Source: an uncultured Prevotellaceae bacterium (lineage in GTDB: Bacteria > Bacteroidota > Bacteroidia > Bacteroidales > Bacteroidaceae). From it: a stretch of 43,271 bases of DNA. Position 1 is the stretch's first letter. Every line of letters begins with the position of its first letter. The notes beneath the pieces were generated by a model. The model made no database searches and had not been told where the DNA came from. It saw only the letters and a list, made by a program, of their open reading frames with translations. Where the stretch lies: positions 1-43,271 of the forward strand of contig OMXV01000032.1 of NCBI GenBank assembly GCA_900315075.1, given 5' to 3'. Positions 1 through 5,777 of this stretch are shown here, in pieces. Both the position numbers and the translations under genes were made by a program.

Positions 1-1
1 C

Positions 2-406
2 CTAAAAGCCAAGGAACAGGAATTATTGGGATGGACTGCTAAAAGAGAGCTCTCAAAAATTAACTACCGCATTCATACGGATGCCATCAAGAGCCACTTG
101 ATCCCAGAGGAAATCACCCCAACACAAGCCAGTGTCATCTATGCAGAAGAAGCCGATGTACTGAACGTCGCAATGTTCGGAATGACCGCCAAGCAATGGC
201 GAGAGGCAAATCCCGATTTGAAAGGCAATATCCGTGACTATGCCACCATCAATGAACTGATATGCCTGTCGAATATGGAGAATATCAATGCCGTGCTTAT
301 CAATGATGGTGTTCCACAAGGAGAAAGGCTTGTAAAACTCAATCAGATTGCCATCCAGCAAATGCAGGTCTTGGAGGGGAATAGTAATAGGAATCTTCTT
401 AAGTAA
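2..406 (+). CDS. KilA-N domain protein, C-terminal part (5' end outside window)
   Basis: The reading frame is open from the first bases, so the gene starts upstream of the window and only about 134 C-terminal residues are visible. The visible part (ELLGWTAKRELSKINYRIHT, then a block around residues 30-110 with TAKQWREANPDLKGNIRDYA) matches my memory of the conserved C-terminal region of Bacteroidetes KilA-N proteins, whose DNA-binding KilA-N domain would lie in the missing N-terminal part. These proteins are common in phages and mobile islands; their exact role is usually unknown. A first in-frame start inside the window would be TTG at 26, but the similarity continues upstream of it, so this is a truncation by the window edge rather than a short gene. 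Confidence 0.7.
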   Translation, partial: LKAKEQELLGWTAKRELSKINYRIHTDAIKSHLIPEEITPTQASVIYAEEADVLNVAMFGMTAKQWREANPDLKGNIRDYATINELICLSNMENINAVLINDGVPQGERLVKLNQIAIQQMQVLEGNSNRNLLK

Positions 407-434
407 CCCTTTCTCAAATAGGAGATTCACAATT

Positions 435-457
435 GCATGATAGTTCATCTATCGTGC
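435..457. terminator. Hairpin after the KilA-N gene
   Basis: A 9-bp stem with one G-T pair (GCATGATAG / CTATCGTGC) and a 5-base loop lies 29 bases after the KilA-N stop codon. No T-run follows, so it could be a weak terminator, an mRNA 3'-end stabiliser, or chance. Confidence 0.3.
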
Positions 458-485
458 AGGGCTTCTGATTGCTCATTGCTGTTTA

Positions 486-580
486 TAAAAAAAGGTGACC
501 CGCCAGCAGATCTACGGGATGCCGACGGGTTCTGTTATCGTTTGATTCGGACTGTCTTATCCGAGAATCTTCTTCATTTC
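486..580 (-). ncRNA. Candidate small RNA with own promoter and terminator
   Basis: On the minus strand a TAnnTTTG promoter (586-593) is followed by about 95 transcribed bases. These contain a first hairpin at 544-569 (GATT-CGGA paired with TCCG-AATC, with a 2-base bulge) and end in a second hairpin at 499-529. That second stem has 10 bp, two of them G-T pairs, and is followed after 5 bases by a run of seven T (487-493 read on the minus strand). Promoter, compact fold and intrinsic terminator together are the layout of an independent small RNA. The only start codon near the 5' end gives a six-residue peptide (MKKILG), so a leader peptide is possible but not favoured. I do not recognise the family. 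The long plus-strand frame across this stretch is not credible as a gene. Confidence 0.45.
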
Positions 581-585
581 GAATG

Positions 586-616
586 CAAAAATAATGTTTT
601 TTCTTCAAATATGCAA
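586..616 (-). promoter_or_regulatory. Minus-strand promoter for the small RNA
   Basis: Reading leftward there is a TTG (614-616), a 20-base spacer and TATTTTTG (586-593). This fits the Bacteroidetes -33/-7 promoter form and points into the small RNA. Confidence 0.5.
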
Positions 617-666
617 GAATTCGATTATTTTTTTGAAGAAATAATACCAAATATACCATTTTTTTT

Positions 667-678
667 GTATTTTTGCAC
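667..678 (+). repeat. Candidate left attachment core (12-bp direct repeat, copy 1)
   Basis: GTATTTTTGCAC here is repeated exactly at 7346-7357, just outside the integrase gene. Its first ten bases fit GTAnnTTTGC, the core consensus reported for CTnDOT-type integration sites. The same bases also form a TAnnTTTG promoter element (668-675) aimed at the structured RNA to the right, so the match could come partly from shared promoter consensus. There is no good -33 TTG 19-21 bases upstream. Confidence 0.4.
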
Positions 679-680
679 CA

Positions 681-885
681 AGTTTCGCAAGAGACTCAAG
701 ACATATTGAAACAACGAAGCGTTATGCTCGACTTGCTAATGGAAACGTAGGAAACTTCCAATGAACTGCAAGGACGGTGTATCGGTTCGCGCATATAGCG
801 TGGACTGATTACTCCTTCTCAGTTCAAGGCAATTCCTACGGCCTCCATTAGAAGAAGTGGTATATCAGTGCCACGCTTCTAAATG
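681..885 (+). ncRNA. Structured RNA, rod-like, 6S / Bacteroidales-1-like candidate
   Basis: Downstream of TATTTTTG (668-675) the sequence can form five nested, collinear helices: 716-722 with 873-879, 736-743 with 844-851, 746-753 with 833-840, 762-768 with 820-826, and 770-774 with 813-817, all perfectly complementary. Between the outer two helices is a bubble of 13 bases on the 5' side and 21 on the 3' side, and the 3' side carries a small hairpin (GTGG 857-860 / CCAC 871-874). A separate 5-bp hairpin with a GCAA loop lies at the 5' end (682-695). A closing stem, a central bubble with a 3'-side hairpin, a long terminal arm and a size near 180-200 nt match the architecture of 6S RNA, the sigma-RNA polymerase inhibitor. 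The family assignment is inference from shape. It could instead be a structured 5' leader of the genes that follow, because no terminator separates it from the start at 934. Confidence 0.55.
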
Positions 886-933
886 TAAATCATTAAATGC
901 CGATAAGGTACTGTATAGGCAGCGTTATATAAT

Positions 934-1587
934 ATGGGTACTGAAGGACTATTTCTATCAATTGACCAGCTTGCTGAGAACATCGTTTCTTCTTTCAATG
1001 CAGATGATAGGGCAACGCTTAAGGAAACGGGAAAGTTAATGCTTCATAAAATGAAACATCATGAAGGTATGTTCTCGGTAGTTAAACGGCCATACATAGT
1101 TGCCAAGAGTCTCTATTTCATGCTGACAGAAGATTACTTATCTACAGAAGAACAGATGTCTGTTGTCAAGTTAGTTTACTTTTGTCTGCTTAATAACTAT
1201 CTCAAAAATTGTGATAGCAAATATGGTGATGCAGGTTACGAAGATTTAGTCTCAGGAAGTGAACTTGCTCTTGTGCTGTTTTCTATGCAGAATCAGTTCC
1301 TAATGTATTCCGTTATAGCAGGTCAGGCAGGATATATTAATCCTGAAACACATCTACGTAACCAAATGCTTTTATTTGGTGGAATTGTAAAAGAAGCAGA
1401 GATTGCTCATATCACTTCCCCTTTGGAGGATATTATCTACAAGTACTTTGTGGATATTTTCAAAGAGTTACGTCCTCATTTGCCTATCGGTGAACAATTA
1501 GCAGCAATTAAAGAGCAAAGTACATCGGTAATTAAAAGCATCAAGAGGGGCATTAGAATTAACTTTAAGGATTTAGACGACTTTTAA
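934..1587 (+). CDS. Unknown 217-residue protein, first gene of a three-gene cargo operon
   Basis: I do not recognise this protein. It looks soluble and mainly alpha-helical, with no signal peptide, no clear membrane segment and no catalytic motif I can name. The ATG at 934 lies about 50 bases after the last helix of the structured RNA, with no strong ribosome-binding site, as is normal in this phylum. The next gene starts 3 bases after its stop codon, so the two are almost certainly co-transcribed. It lies between a candidate attachment core and the mobilisation genes of a small integrative element, a place that often holds defence or fitness cargo, but nothing in the sequence shows which. 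The coding call rests on length, tight packing and amino-acid composition. Confidence 0.7.
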   Translation: MGTEGLFLSIDQLAENIVSSFNADDRATLKETGKLMLHKMKHHEGMFSVVKRPYIVAKSLYFMLTEDYLSTEEQMSVVKLVYFCLLNNYLKNCDSKYGDAGYEDLVSGSELALVLFSMQNQFLMYSVIAGQAGYINPETHLRNQMLLFGGIVKEAEIAHITSPLEDIIYKYFVDIFKELRPHLPIGEQLAAIKEQSTSVIKSIKRGIRINFKDLDDF

Positions 1588-1590
1588 ACT

Positions 1591-2520
1591 ATGATTTGGT
1601 TTATACTTGCGATTATATTCGCCATATTGGCATTTTACTTTCATAACAGTGCTGATAAAATGGAGAATTCTACCAAGAGTAATCCCCAGCCCTCGTATGC
1701 CGCACCTAAATCGAAAACATATTGGGAATCATTCAAGGAAAGTAATCCTACTAAGGCGAAAGAAATAGAAACTCTTTGGGGACTCGATTTCTCTACACTT
1801 AGTGATAGGGATGCAAGAGAAAAGAAAGAAACGCTTGAACGATTGAGTAAGGGCATGAATTGTTCTATATCTCAAATTAAGGAAAACTATTTGAAAGAAA
1901 TCGAAAAATATCCTGCTCGTCTCATTCCTCAAATGATTGAATCTACTAGCAGGGAACGGTCTAAGGAAATGGAAACATTCCACATTGGAGAGGGCAACAC
2001 TGCATCAGCCTTGATGGTTAAATGGTTAAAGGAACGACACAAGGAATTGGGGGCACCAGATGCGAATATTTCTGCGTCGGCATCTTATAAGGAAATGGAG
2101 ATTGCAAAGTCATACTTCCCCTATACAAAGATTGAGGATTTGCAAGAGCGAATCAAATCATTAAGGGAAATGTCTGAACTATTCAAATGCCCAATAGAAG
2201 GTCTTGAAAAGCTCTATAAAGATGATGTGATGAGTAAATATGATGGTACGTATGAGAATTTCCATTATCTGCCTGAAGCGTATAAATATATGGCCAATCA
2301 AGCCTATGAAGTTGCACCGCGAGTGGCGCTAAAACCAGAGAACACTTCATATGGTATAATGTGCGATTGGCTTTCTGACATCATGAAAGCAGAAAGACAT
2401 AAGTTCCTTGATAGTGGGCAAGCCAGATGTCCATACTGTCATAGCACCAATGTAAAGTTGCTGATGTTTGATGATGAATTTGAGTGCAATTCATGTAATA
2501 AACGATTTGGCGGTTTATAA
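1591..2520 (+). CDS. Membrane-anchored zinc-ribbon protein with internal duplication
   Basis: This 309-residue protein has one N-terminal membrane segment (about 2-18), a polar linker and a helical body. The body appears to contain two copies of a module of about 90 residues. Copy A (67-155) and copy B (178-269) share the pattern Leu-x-x-(L/M)-S...C-x-I...Y-x-(K/D)-(E/D)-(I/V) and later N-T-x(4)-M-x(2)-W-L. A C-terminal zinc ribbon follows, with C280-x2-C283 and C299-x2-C302. The protein is therefore probably anchored in the inner membrane with the duplicated region and ribbon in the cytoplasm, though the topology is inferred. It sits 3 bases after the preceding gene and 11 bases before the next, in one operon. 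I know no family with exactly this layout and give no function. Confidence 0.75.
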   Translation: MIWFILAIIFAILAFYFHNSADKMENSTKSNPQPSYAAPKSKTYWESFKESNPTKAKEIETLWGLDFSTLSDRDAREKKETLERLSKGMNCSISQIKENYLKEIEKYPARLIPQMIESTSRERSKEMETFHIGEGNTASALMVKWLKERHKELGAPDANISASASYKEMEIAKSYFPYTKIEDLQERIKSLREMSELFKCPIEGLEKLYKDDVMSKYDGTYENFHYLPEAYKYMANQAYEVAPRVALKPENTSYGIMCDWLSDIMKAERHKFLDSGQARCPYCHSTNVKLLMFDDEFECNSCNKRFGGL

Positions 2521-2531
2521 AAATAATAATT

Positions 2532-2840
2532 ATGGGACTATCATCAAGAATAGAAGATGTCGAGGGTATTTATAAAAACATTGGTGGTTCATATTTCCAG
2601 ATAGCCATTTTAGCTGATCAAGGAAAGTATCTTGCAATCGTTATGGAAACGGATCAACCAAATTGGTTTGTTGGTAGCGTAAAAGCTATCATCGAAAAAC
2701 TAAGAAGCAATTATTATAATACCAGCTACTTTGAAGATAACTATTCGAAAACAGAAACCATTTCTGAGTTAGACAAAAATGGTGTATTAAAGATGGGGAA
2801 TCAATCATATATGAAATTGTTCCCTGTTCCTAAAGAATAG
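2532..2840 (+). CDS. Unknown 102-residue protein, third gene of the cargo operon
   Basis: This small soluble protein has no signal peptide and mixed strand and helix propensity (for example YFQIAILADQGKYLAIVMET near the N-terminus). I recognise no domain. It starts 11 bases after the zinc-ribbon gene and is followed by a good intrinsic terminator at 2911-2950, so it closes the three-gene transcription unit. It uses TAG as stop codon. Its presence only alongside two other unknown proteins suggests a partner or immunity-type role, but this is speculation. Confidence 0.65.
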   Translation: MGLSSRIEDVEGIYKNIGGSYFQIAILADQGKYLAIVMETDQPNWFVGSVKAIIEKLRSNYYNTSYFEDNYSKTETISELDKNGVLKMGNQSYMKLFPVPKE

Positions 2841-2910
2841 TGGTTATTTCACAAAATAAGAAAGGAAAAAGATTATCTCCTCTTGATTATTACAACAGGA
2901 TTAGTTAGAT

Positions 2911-2950
2911 GTGAGCGTTCTTACAAGTAAAGAACGCCCACTCATTTTTA
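2911..2950 (+). terminator. Intrinsic terminator of the three-gene operon
   Basis: The perfect 8-bp stem GCGTTCTT (2915-2922) / AAGAACGC (2930-2937) is extended outward by GTG / CAC and followed by CATTTTTA. It lies 71 bases after the last plus-strand gene and just beyond the end of the convergent HNH gene. Confidence 0.7.
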
Positions 2951-2956
2951 GAGGTG

Positions 2957-3277
2957 TTATTCAAAAAGAATATTCCAATATGGAACAACTTTATTGTGAA
3001 TACCATCGGCAGTAACCTTGCGAACTAAACCGCCATCACCTTTGGCAACATTATTATCCCAATGCAATGGCTGCAAATTATCCAAATCATCACTACCACC
3101 CTTCGCTTTAGGAATAATGTGGTCTATTTCCCAACCATATTCACTATTCCTATCACCATAAGCTTCAAATACAATCCAAGCACCACATTTGTCTTTACAG
3201 ATATGAGCAGGGTCTTGATTCATTACGGGAATTGCCTTTTCCCAGACTTTTTGAATTACTTTATTTGAAAAACACAT
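2957..3277 (-). CDS. HNH endonuclease-fold protein
   Basis: This 106-residue protein carries a compact HNH motif: two cysteines in CKDKCGAW, then EIDHIIPKAKGGSDDLDNLQ and LHWDNNVAKGDG, giving the DH, N and N positions of the betabeta-alpha-metal nuclease fold. It is a stand-alone HNH protein of the size seen in Bacteroidetes mobile elements. A role in DNA nicking or defence is likely from the fold but unproven. I chose the ATG at 3277 over an upstream in-frame TTG at 3289. A strong minus-strand promoter at 3497-3527 gives a leader of about 210 bases, and a perfect 13-bp hairpin (3288-3340) ends 11 bases before the ATG, suggesting regulation at the level of RNA. Confidence 0.75.
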   Translation of the reverse strand: MCFSNKVIQKVWEKAIPVMNQDPAHICKDKCGAWIVFEAYGDRNSEYGWEIDHIIPKAKGGSDDLDNLQPLHWDNNVAKGDGGLVRKVTADGIHNKVVPYWNILFE

Positions 3278-3287
3278 AAAAATTATC

Positions 3288-3340
3288 AATGGAGGGATAG
3301 ATATTTATATTGTTAGCTCACTCATGCCTATCCCTCCATT
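3288..3340. repeat. Perfect 13-bp inverted repeat in the HNH leader
   Basis: AATGGAGGGATAG (3288-3300) and CTATCCCTCCATT (3328-3340) are exact reverse complements around a 27-base loop. The core GGAGGGATAG appears again inside the palindrome at 5300-5385, on the other side of the relaxase gene. The hairpin lies directly upstream of the HNH start codon on the minus strand, and no T-run follows it there. Confidence 0.75.
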
Positions 3341-3396
3341 AAGACAGTCAAGAGCATTTGTTGTTCCAATTTGGTTTTCAATAAAGAGGATACGTA

Positions 3397-3492
3397 TTAC
3401 GTCTTTATTTCCTCTATTTCAAATAACATCAAGAACTTTATTATCATCATCTGTATGTGCAGATACACACTTACTATAGATGGAGTGTTCAT
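3397..3492 (-). CDS. Possible 31-residue leader peptide upstream of the HNH gene
   Basis: The ATG (3490-3492) lies 4 bases after the TATCTTTG element of the minus-strand promoter, so the transcript would begin at or near the start codon (leaderless). The peptide begins MNTPSIVSVYLHIQ, is rich in Ile, Met and Leu, and ends at 3397, about 55 bases before the inverted repeat. A short translated leader ahead of a hairpin could couple translation to HNH expression, but the frame may also be chance. Confidence 0.2.
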   Translation of the reverse strand: MNTPSIVSVYLHIQMMIIKFLMLFEIEEIKT

Positions 3493-3496
3493 GGGG

Positions 3497-3527
3497 CAAA
3501 GATAGTTTTTTTCTTGAAATAAGCAAA
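3497..3527 (-). promoter_or_regulatory. Minus-strand promoter for the HNH gene
   Basis: Read leftward: TTTG (3524-3527), a 19-base spacer, and TATCTTTG (3497-3504). This is one of the best-formed promoters in the window. Nothing else convincing is visible in the rest of the 3290-3641 gap apart from the inverted repeat and the short leader frame. Confidence 0.65.
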
Positions 3528-3641
3528 ATATTTGGATTCTTTTTTGTGTAGCTTTGTTATTCTGGGGTTTTGTGCTTTGGATTCGTGATAGAAAACAATG
3601 AGGGAGGAGCAAGACACTTTATTTCTTACCCCTTCCCCTTA

Positions 3642-4967
3642 TTACAATCTAAGAAATTGTTTTTTACTTTGCCCTATCCCAAACTGCTCCATAAACCATT
3701 GGGCAATGGGTGTCTCGTTGAAATATAGGAACAAGTTTCGCTTCTCGTTCCTTATCACCTGTGCCGTTACGTTATTGGCAAGTGCATTGCGCCTGTACTC
3801 ATTAGAGTGAAGCCACCCGCTATAGTTGACGGTCTTTCCGTGTAGCAGTTTGTCGGTTTGTTCTGCGGTGAAGCCATATTGCAGACACTCACGTTCCATA
3901 TTGAGGAACCGCTTGAAACTTGGGAACCATCTATAAGCCTTGTCCAAGAGACGCTTCAAGTTGCTCACCTCTTGCTGGTGCTGCTCATTGATACGGTTGA
4001 GTTCCCTTGCGTGGTTGTTCTTCATCTTCTGCATATCGGTGTGCAGTTTTTCAATCTGGTCATTCAAATCATCAACCTCCCTATGCAGTTGGGCATTCTC
4101 TTTCTCTAATCGGTTCACCTTGTTGCCACCAAGAAGAGAATTCACTCCGTTGAGTACACTGGTGGCAGTCTTCGTAGCGGAGTTCTTTAGTTCCTCAGTC
4201 TTTGCCTCTGCCTTGATGCGGGCAAGGTCTTTCTTTGCCTGTTCTGCCTCGGCTATCACCTCTCTTGCTTTTTCCTGTTCTTCCAGCAGTTGCGTAACGT
4301 TAGCCTGCAAGTCCTCGCCCTGTGCAATAAGGCTGCGGTAATACTCATGTGTGGAAATATGCTGGGCTTCCGAACCTTTGATACCTCGTTGCAGTCCGTA
4401 TGCTGCCATCTGCTCAGCATAGGTGTCTTGGTAGCGTATCAGGTTGGCACGACTCATGACCTCATCGGCACACAGACGAGGGGCGGGTGCCTTCGTCCTG
4501 TATCTCTTTTTGACGGTCTGCTCCTTCTTCTGCTTCTTACGCTCTATCTGCACGATAGGGACGATGGTGGCATGAATATGCGGTGTTTCTTCGTCCATGT
4601 GCAGCACAGCCGAAACGACATTGTTTGTTCCGTAGGTCTTGCGGAGCCATTCAAGGTTATCTTGGCACCATTCATCCAGTCTGCCCGTTTGCTCTATCTG
4701 TTCCATATCAGCATGGGTGCCAGTGAGTACAATGCGGATAGCCTGTACCTGGTTCTTGCCTATCTTGCGTGTAAGTCCTGCCGTATCAAGGCGGTGTTGG
4801 ATTGCTTCCGTCCTATTGTGGACACCATCGGGGAACTGGATGAGTTCACGGTTGAGGTGTGTCCGTTTCGGGTCGGCATTCTTCGGCTGTATGGTTCTCT
4901 CGATGTGGGCAGACATGTCGCAGTCCGCTCCTTTCGCTTTCTCTAAGTGTAATACTGCGTATCCCAT
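3642..4967 (-). CDS. MobV-family relaxase (plasmid mobilisation / Mob_Pre)
   Basis: This protein nicks the element at oriT and pilots the strand into a recipient using another element's conjugation machinery. From the ATG at 4967 it has 441 residues. The N-terminal relaxase domain carries a THLNREL motif (about 36-42) and the signature HMDEETPHIHATIVPIV (123-139), the metal-binding HxDExxPHxH motif of MobV/Pre relaxases. The C-terminal half (about 195-340) is rich in Glu, Lys and Gln and probably forms a coiled coil. The open frame runs on to 5096, but MGYAVLHLEKAKG is the typical beginning of the family, so I place the start there. Only one mobilisation gene is present and no type IV secretion genes are visible, so the element is mobilizable rather than self-transmissible. 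Candidate oriT palindromes lie 150-420 bases upstream. Confidence 0.9.
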   Translation of the reverse strand: MGYAVLHLEKAKGADCDMSAHIERTIQPKNADPKRTHLNRELIQFPDGVHNRTEAIQHRLDTAGLTRKIGKNQVQAIRIVLTGTHADMEQIEQTGRLDEWCQDNLEWLRKTYGTNNVVSAVLHMDEETPHIHATIVPIVQIERKKQKKEQTVKKRYRTKAPAPRLCADEVMSRANLIRYQDTYAEQMAAYGLQRGIKGSEAQHISTHEYYRSLIAQGEDLQANVTQLLEEQEKAREVIAEAEQAKKDLARIKAEAKTEELKNSATKTATSVLNGVNSLLGGNKVNRLEKENAQLHREVDDLNDQIEKLHTDMQKMKNNHARELNRINEQHQQEVSNLKRLLDKAYRWFPSFKRFLNMERECLQYGFTAEQTDKLLHGKTVNYSGWLHSNEYRRNALANNVTAQVIRNEKRNLFLYFNETPIAQWFMEQFGIGQSKKQFLRL

Positions 4968-5118
4968 TCGCTTGTTTAGATTTATTCGTTTGACATTCCG
5001 TTTCGTTGGTATCTCGTTCTTGTCTGTGTTCGGCTCTTGCCGACGGTTTTGGCAGGGTGTCCAGAGGGGTGCCGCTCGACCTACGGTCGCTTGCAAGGCA
5101 AGAACACCTTGGCCTATT

Positions 5119-5163
5119 GGGGATTTTTAGCACTAACTCTGTTGTGCGGCTCGAAAAATCCCC
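5119..5163. other. Candidate origin of transfer (oriT) palindrome
   Basis: GGGGATTTTT (5119-5128) and AAAAATCCCC (5154-5163) are a perfect 10-bp inverted repeat enclosing a shorter GCAC...GTGC pair. The site lies about 150 bases upstream of the MobV start, where MobV oriTs are usually found. On the minus strand the arm contains TTAGTGCTAAAAATC, loosely like the AGTG-containing nick region of other MobV oriTs. I cannot place the nick. Confidence 0.45.
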
Positions 5164-5299
5164 TAATTGGCTACGGTATTTTCCGTTTGTGGGAAATACC
5201 CGTTCCTGCGCCAGCATCAATCCCGTCTTGCATTGCTGTGCCGTGTGCTTCGTCTGCTATAGACGATGTCTTCTTTTTGACTATAGGGAAGTTGCAATG

Positions 5300-5385
5300 G
5301 ACGGATGGACTAAAGGAGGGATAGACGTTGTGTGTTGGAGCGTTCCATCGTTCCAACACACTATCTATCCTCCTAAAAGTCCGTC
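5300..5385. repeat. Large nested palindrome between relaxase and RhuM-like gene
   Basis: Three nested arm pairs are visible. GACGG plus GGACT (5300-5311) pairs with AGTCCGTC (5378-5385), GGAGGGATAG (5315-5324) pairs with CTATCCTCC (5365-5373, one bulge), and GTGTGTTGGA (5330-5339) pairs perfectly with TCCAACACAC (5352-5361). It would extrude as a long cruciform or form an RNA hairpin. It may be part of oriT, a binding site for an accessory protein, or a terminator of the int-RhuM transcript, though no T-run follows on either strand. Confidence 0.6.
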
Positions 5386-5401
5386 TTTATTCTCTCTGCC
5401 G

Positions 5402-5773
5402 CTAATTCCCTTTTCCTGTTGTTGCTGTCAGAATCACCTCAAATGGCTTATGGTTACGGGGGATACGCTCCATCAGTTCCCTGCGGACTGCCCTTGCCTG
5501 ATAGGAGTTCAGGCGGAAAGCAAGCAACAGAACGACCTCCATATTATATACGGTGACATACAAGTTGTCTCTCTTCTTGATTGTCCGCTCTGCCTCATAG
5601 GACTTTATCAGTTCTTCTTTGTAGAGGGCTTTGATGGCATTCCTCAGTTTGGGGATGAACACTCCGAACAAGTCCACCATCTCGGACTCGCTCATCCAAA
5701 TCTCCCCACTTGGTATAGTCAGTTCTGTATACCCGCTATACTCACTCCACTTAATGATGTTTCTTTCTTCCAT
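5402..5773 (-). CDS. RhuM-like DNA-binding protein (short form)
   Basis: This 123-residue protein resembles the N-terminal part of RhuM-family proteins. Residues about 25-50 (IWMSESEMVDLFGV) match their pattern of W-L-x-Q-x-x-(M/L)-A-x-L-F, and the later block VYNMEVVLLLAFRLNSYQAR matches YYNLDAIISVGYRVNS. That region is thought to be a winged-helix-like DNA-binding module. The gene starts 4 bases after the integrase stop codon and is almost certainly co-transcribed with it. This suggests an accessory or regulatory role in excision or transfer, possibly binding the palindromes just downstream. The usual long C-terminal part of RhuM is absent. The relationship is inferred from pattern only. 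Confidence 0.6.
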   Translation of the reverse strand: MEERNIIKWSEYSGYTELTIPSGEIWMSESEMVDLFGVFIPKLRNAIKALYKEELIKSYEAERTIKKRDNLYVTVYNMEVVLLLAFRLNSYQARAVRRELMERIPRNHKPFEVILTATTGKGN

Positions 5774-5777
5774 GCTT

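Noticed and set aside
437-709. 90-codon plus-strand open frame after the KilA-N gene
   Set aside because: It runs antisense through the small RNA and its terminator and crosses the next promoter; the protein has no recognisable composition or family.
681-1587. Retron (msr-msd RNA followed by a reverse transcriptase)
   Set aside because: The RNA has a closing inverted repeat like a retron, but the following protein lacks any reverse-transcriptase motif such as YADD.
4290-4946. 218-codon plus-strand open frame
   Set aside because: It is the antisense shadow of the MobV relaxase, whose motifs are clear on the minus strand.
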